Part shown: positions 63,541-64,000 of the stretch, in pieces
How the letters are laid out: each line of letters starts with the position of its first letter
Numbering within the stretch: the first letter of the stretch is position 1
Source: Fratercula arctica
Lineage: Eukaryota > Chordata > Aves > Charadriiformes > Alcidae
NCBI GenBank assembly: GCA_947846985.1
Contig: CANTUZ010000002.1
Span: 157,787,389-157,851,388, forward strand
Direction: 5' to 3'
DNA length: 64,000 nucleotides
Position numbers and translations under genes: made by a program
Notes under the pieces: model-generated
Told to the model about the DNA's origin: nothing
The model's database searches: none
The model's input: only the letters and a program-made list of their open reading frames with translations

Positions 63541-64000
63541 AAATATGATCTTGTTTGGGCTTTTGTTTTTTGGAGTAGCAGAGGAAATACGGCTTCACCA
63601 CTAAACTCTTCCTGATTATGGAATAACTTTAGGAAGAGCTATTTATAGACTTAGGTCATTGGAGTAGAGAAATCCATTGTATTGCATTTGGTAGGTGGTA
63701 GGAACATGAATTCTGTTATTCACATGAAGAATAATGGCTTTAAATGCAAAAATTAATGCCTTTATAAATACCTGAAACATGGTAAAAAATCAGCAGGAAA
63801 AAATGCAGTTAAAATATTCTTATGAAGACTTAATTCTTCCTGTATTAGACAGAAATCCATACTGCAATGCTTGTCTGTAAATCTGTGATGTACTTTAGTA
63901 CATGATATCTGTGCATATTTAAGTTCTGTCCTGTCCATTTTCATTATGTGTGTAAAAATGATAGTTTCATTTAAGCTAGCATGAGATTTTATAGTACTGA

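Larger units (their letters stand above)
1..64000 (+). other. KHDRBS3: KHDRBS3 gene, internal part (intron 1 to intron 6)
   Basis: The whole window lies inside one plus-strand gene. Five exons with AG/GT boundaries join into one open frame encoding a STAR-family protein: end of QUA1, KH domain with a GPRG loop, QUA2, then an RG- and proline-rich linker. The paralogue was chosen from residues that separate KHDRBS3 from KHDRBS1 and KHDRBS2: [23 protein letters not shown] and EETLTKMS. In the family the protein is nuclear, dimerises, binds bipartite UUAA/UAAA RNA, and controls alternative splicing in brain and testis, for example of neurexin transcripts. Exon 1 and the exons for the tyrosine-rich C-terminus are outside the window. 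Exon numbers follow the usual nine-exon layout and are inferred. Confidence 0.95.
55843..64000 (+). other. KHDRBS3: KHDRBS3 intron 6, 5' portion
   Basis: At least 8.2 kb starting GTAAGT. I found no exon encoding the expected tyrosine/aspartate-rich continuation, and no CR1 or LTR that I can recognise, in contrast with introns 4 and 5. A strong hairpin lies at 57.72 kb and a 20-base palindrome at 63.52 kb. Stretches at 58.2-58.6, 61.87-62.02 and 62.8-63.2 kb have less simple sequence and more CpG than the surroundings and may be conserved regulatory DNA. The rest is plain AT-rich intron. Confidence 0.88.

Noticed and set aside
1..64000. tRNA, rRNA, CRISPR or bacterial-type features
   Set aside because: Nothing with tRNA-like arms, rRNA similarity or regularly spaced repeats was seen; the window is vertebrate intron and exon sequence.

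Overview
This window is vertebrate, almost certainly avian, nuclear DNA. It is AT-rich and CpG-poor, has no operon-like coding layout, and carries many CR1 LINE fragments with the 3' end typical of bird genomes, plus one ERV-type solo LTR. Its only protein-coding gene is KHDRBS3 (SLM-2/T-STAR), a STAR-family KH-domain RNA-binding splicing regulator, on the + strand. The window holds five consecutive internal exons, read as exons 2-6 by comparison with the known family layout. Exon 1 (start codon, first part of QUA1) lies upstream, and the exons for the tyrosine-rich C-terminus lie downstream.

Layout: 1-22707 is the 3' part of intron 1, with a sharp CpG-rich island near 8.3 kb, one young CR1 and one old long CR1. 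Exon 2 is 22708-22826. Intron 2 (11.0 kb) carries an old CR1, a 1,048-bp solo LTR and an 85/88-bp tandem duplication just before exon 3. Exon 3 is 33794-33910 and encodes the KH GxxG loop. Intron 3 (4.1 kb) starts with a CR1. Exon 4 is 37987-38133. Intron 4 (5.7 kb) has three long poly-C tracts and a cluster of CR1 pieces. Exon 5 is 43802-43941 (QUA2). Intron 5 (11.7 kb) has several CR1 copies, including the only long sense-strand one. Exon 6 is 55650-55842 (RG- and proline-rich linker). From 55843 to the end is intron 6, with no recognised repeat but a strong hairpin and some enhancer-like stretches.

The five exons join in frame without a stop (phases 1-0, 0-0, 0-0, 0-2, 2-0) and encode about 238 residues, colinear with residues 30-269 of the mammalian protein as I recall it. 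Exons 2-5 are nearly identical to it; exon 6 is clearly diverged. All other long open frames are chance frames or lie in CR1/LTR sequence.

I found no convincing new gene system. The observations most worth a second look are regulatory: a consensus 5' splice site 17 nt before the weak exon 6 acceptor, the intron 1 CpG island, the poly-C cluster, the duplicated pyrimidine-tract/AG block before exon 3, and an inverted CR1 pair flanking exon 5. Everything was read by eye; no alignment, RepeatMasker or splice-score run was possible.
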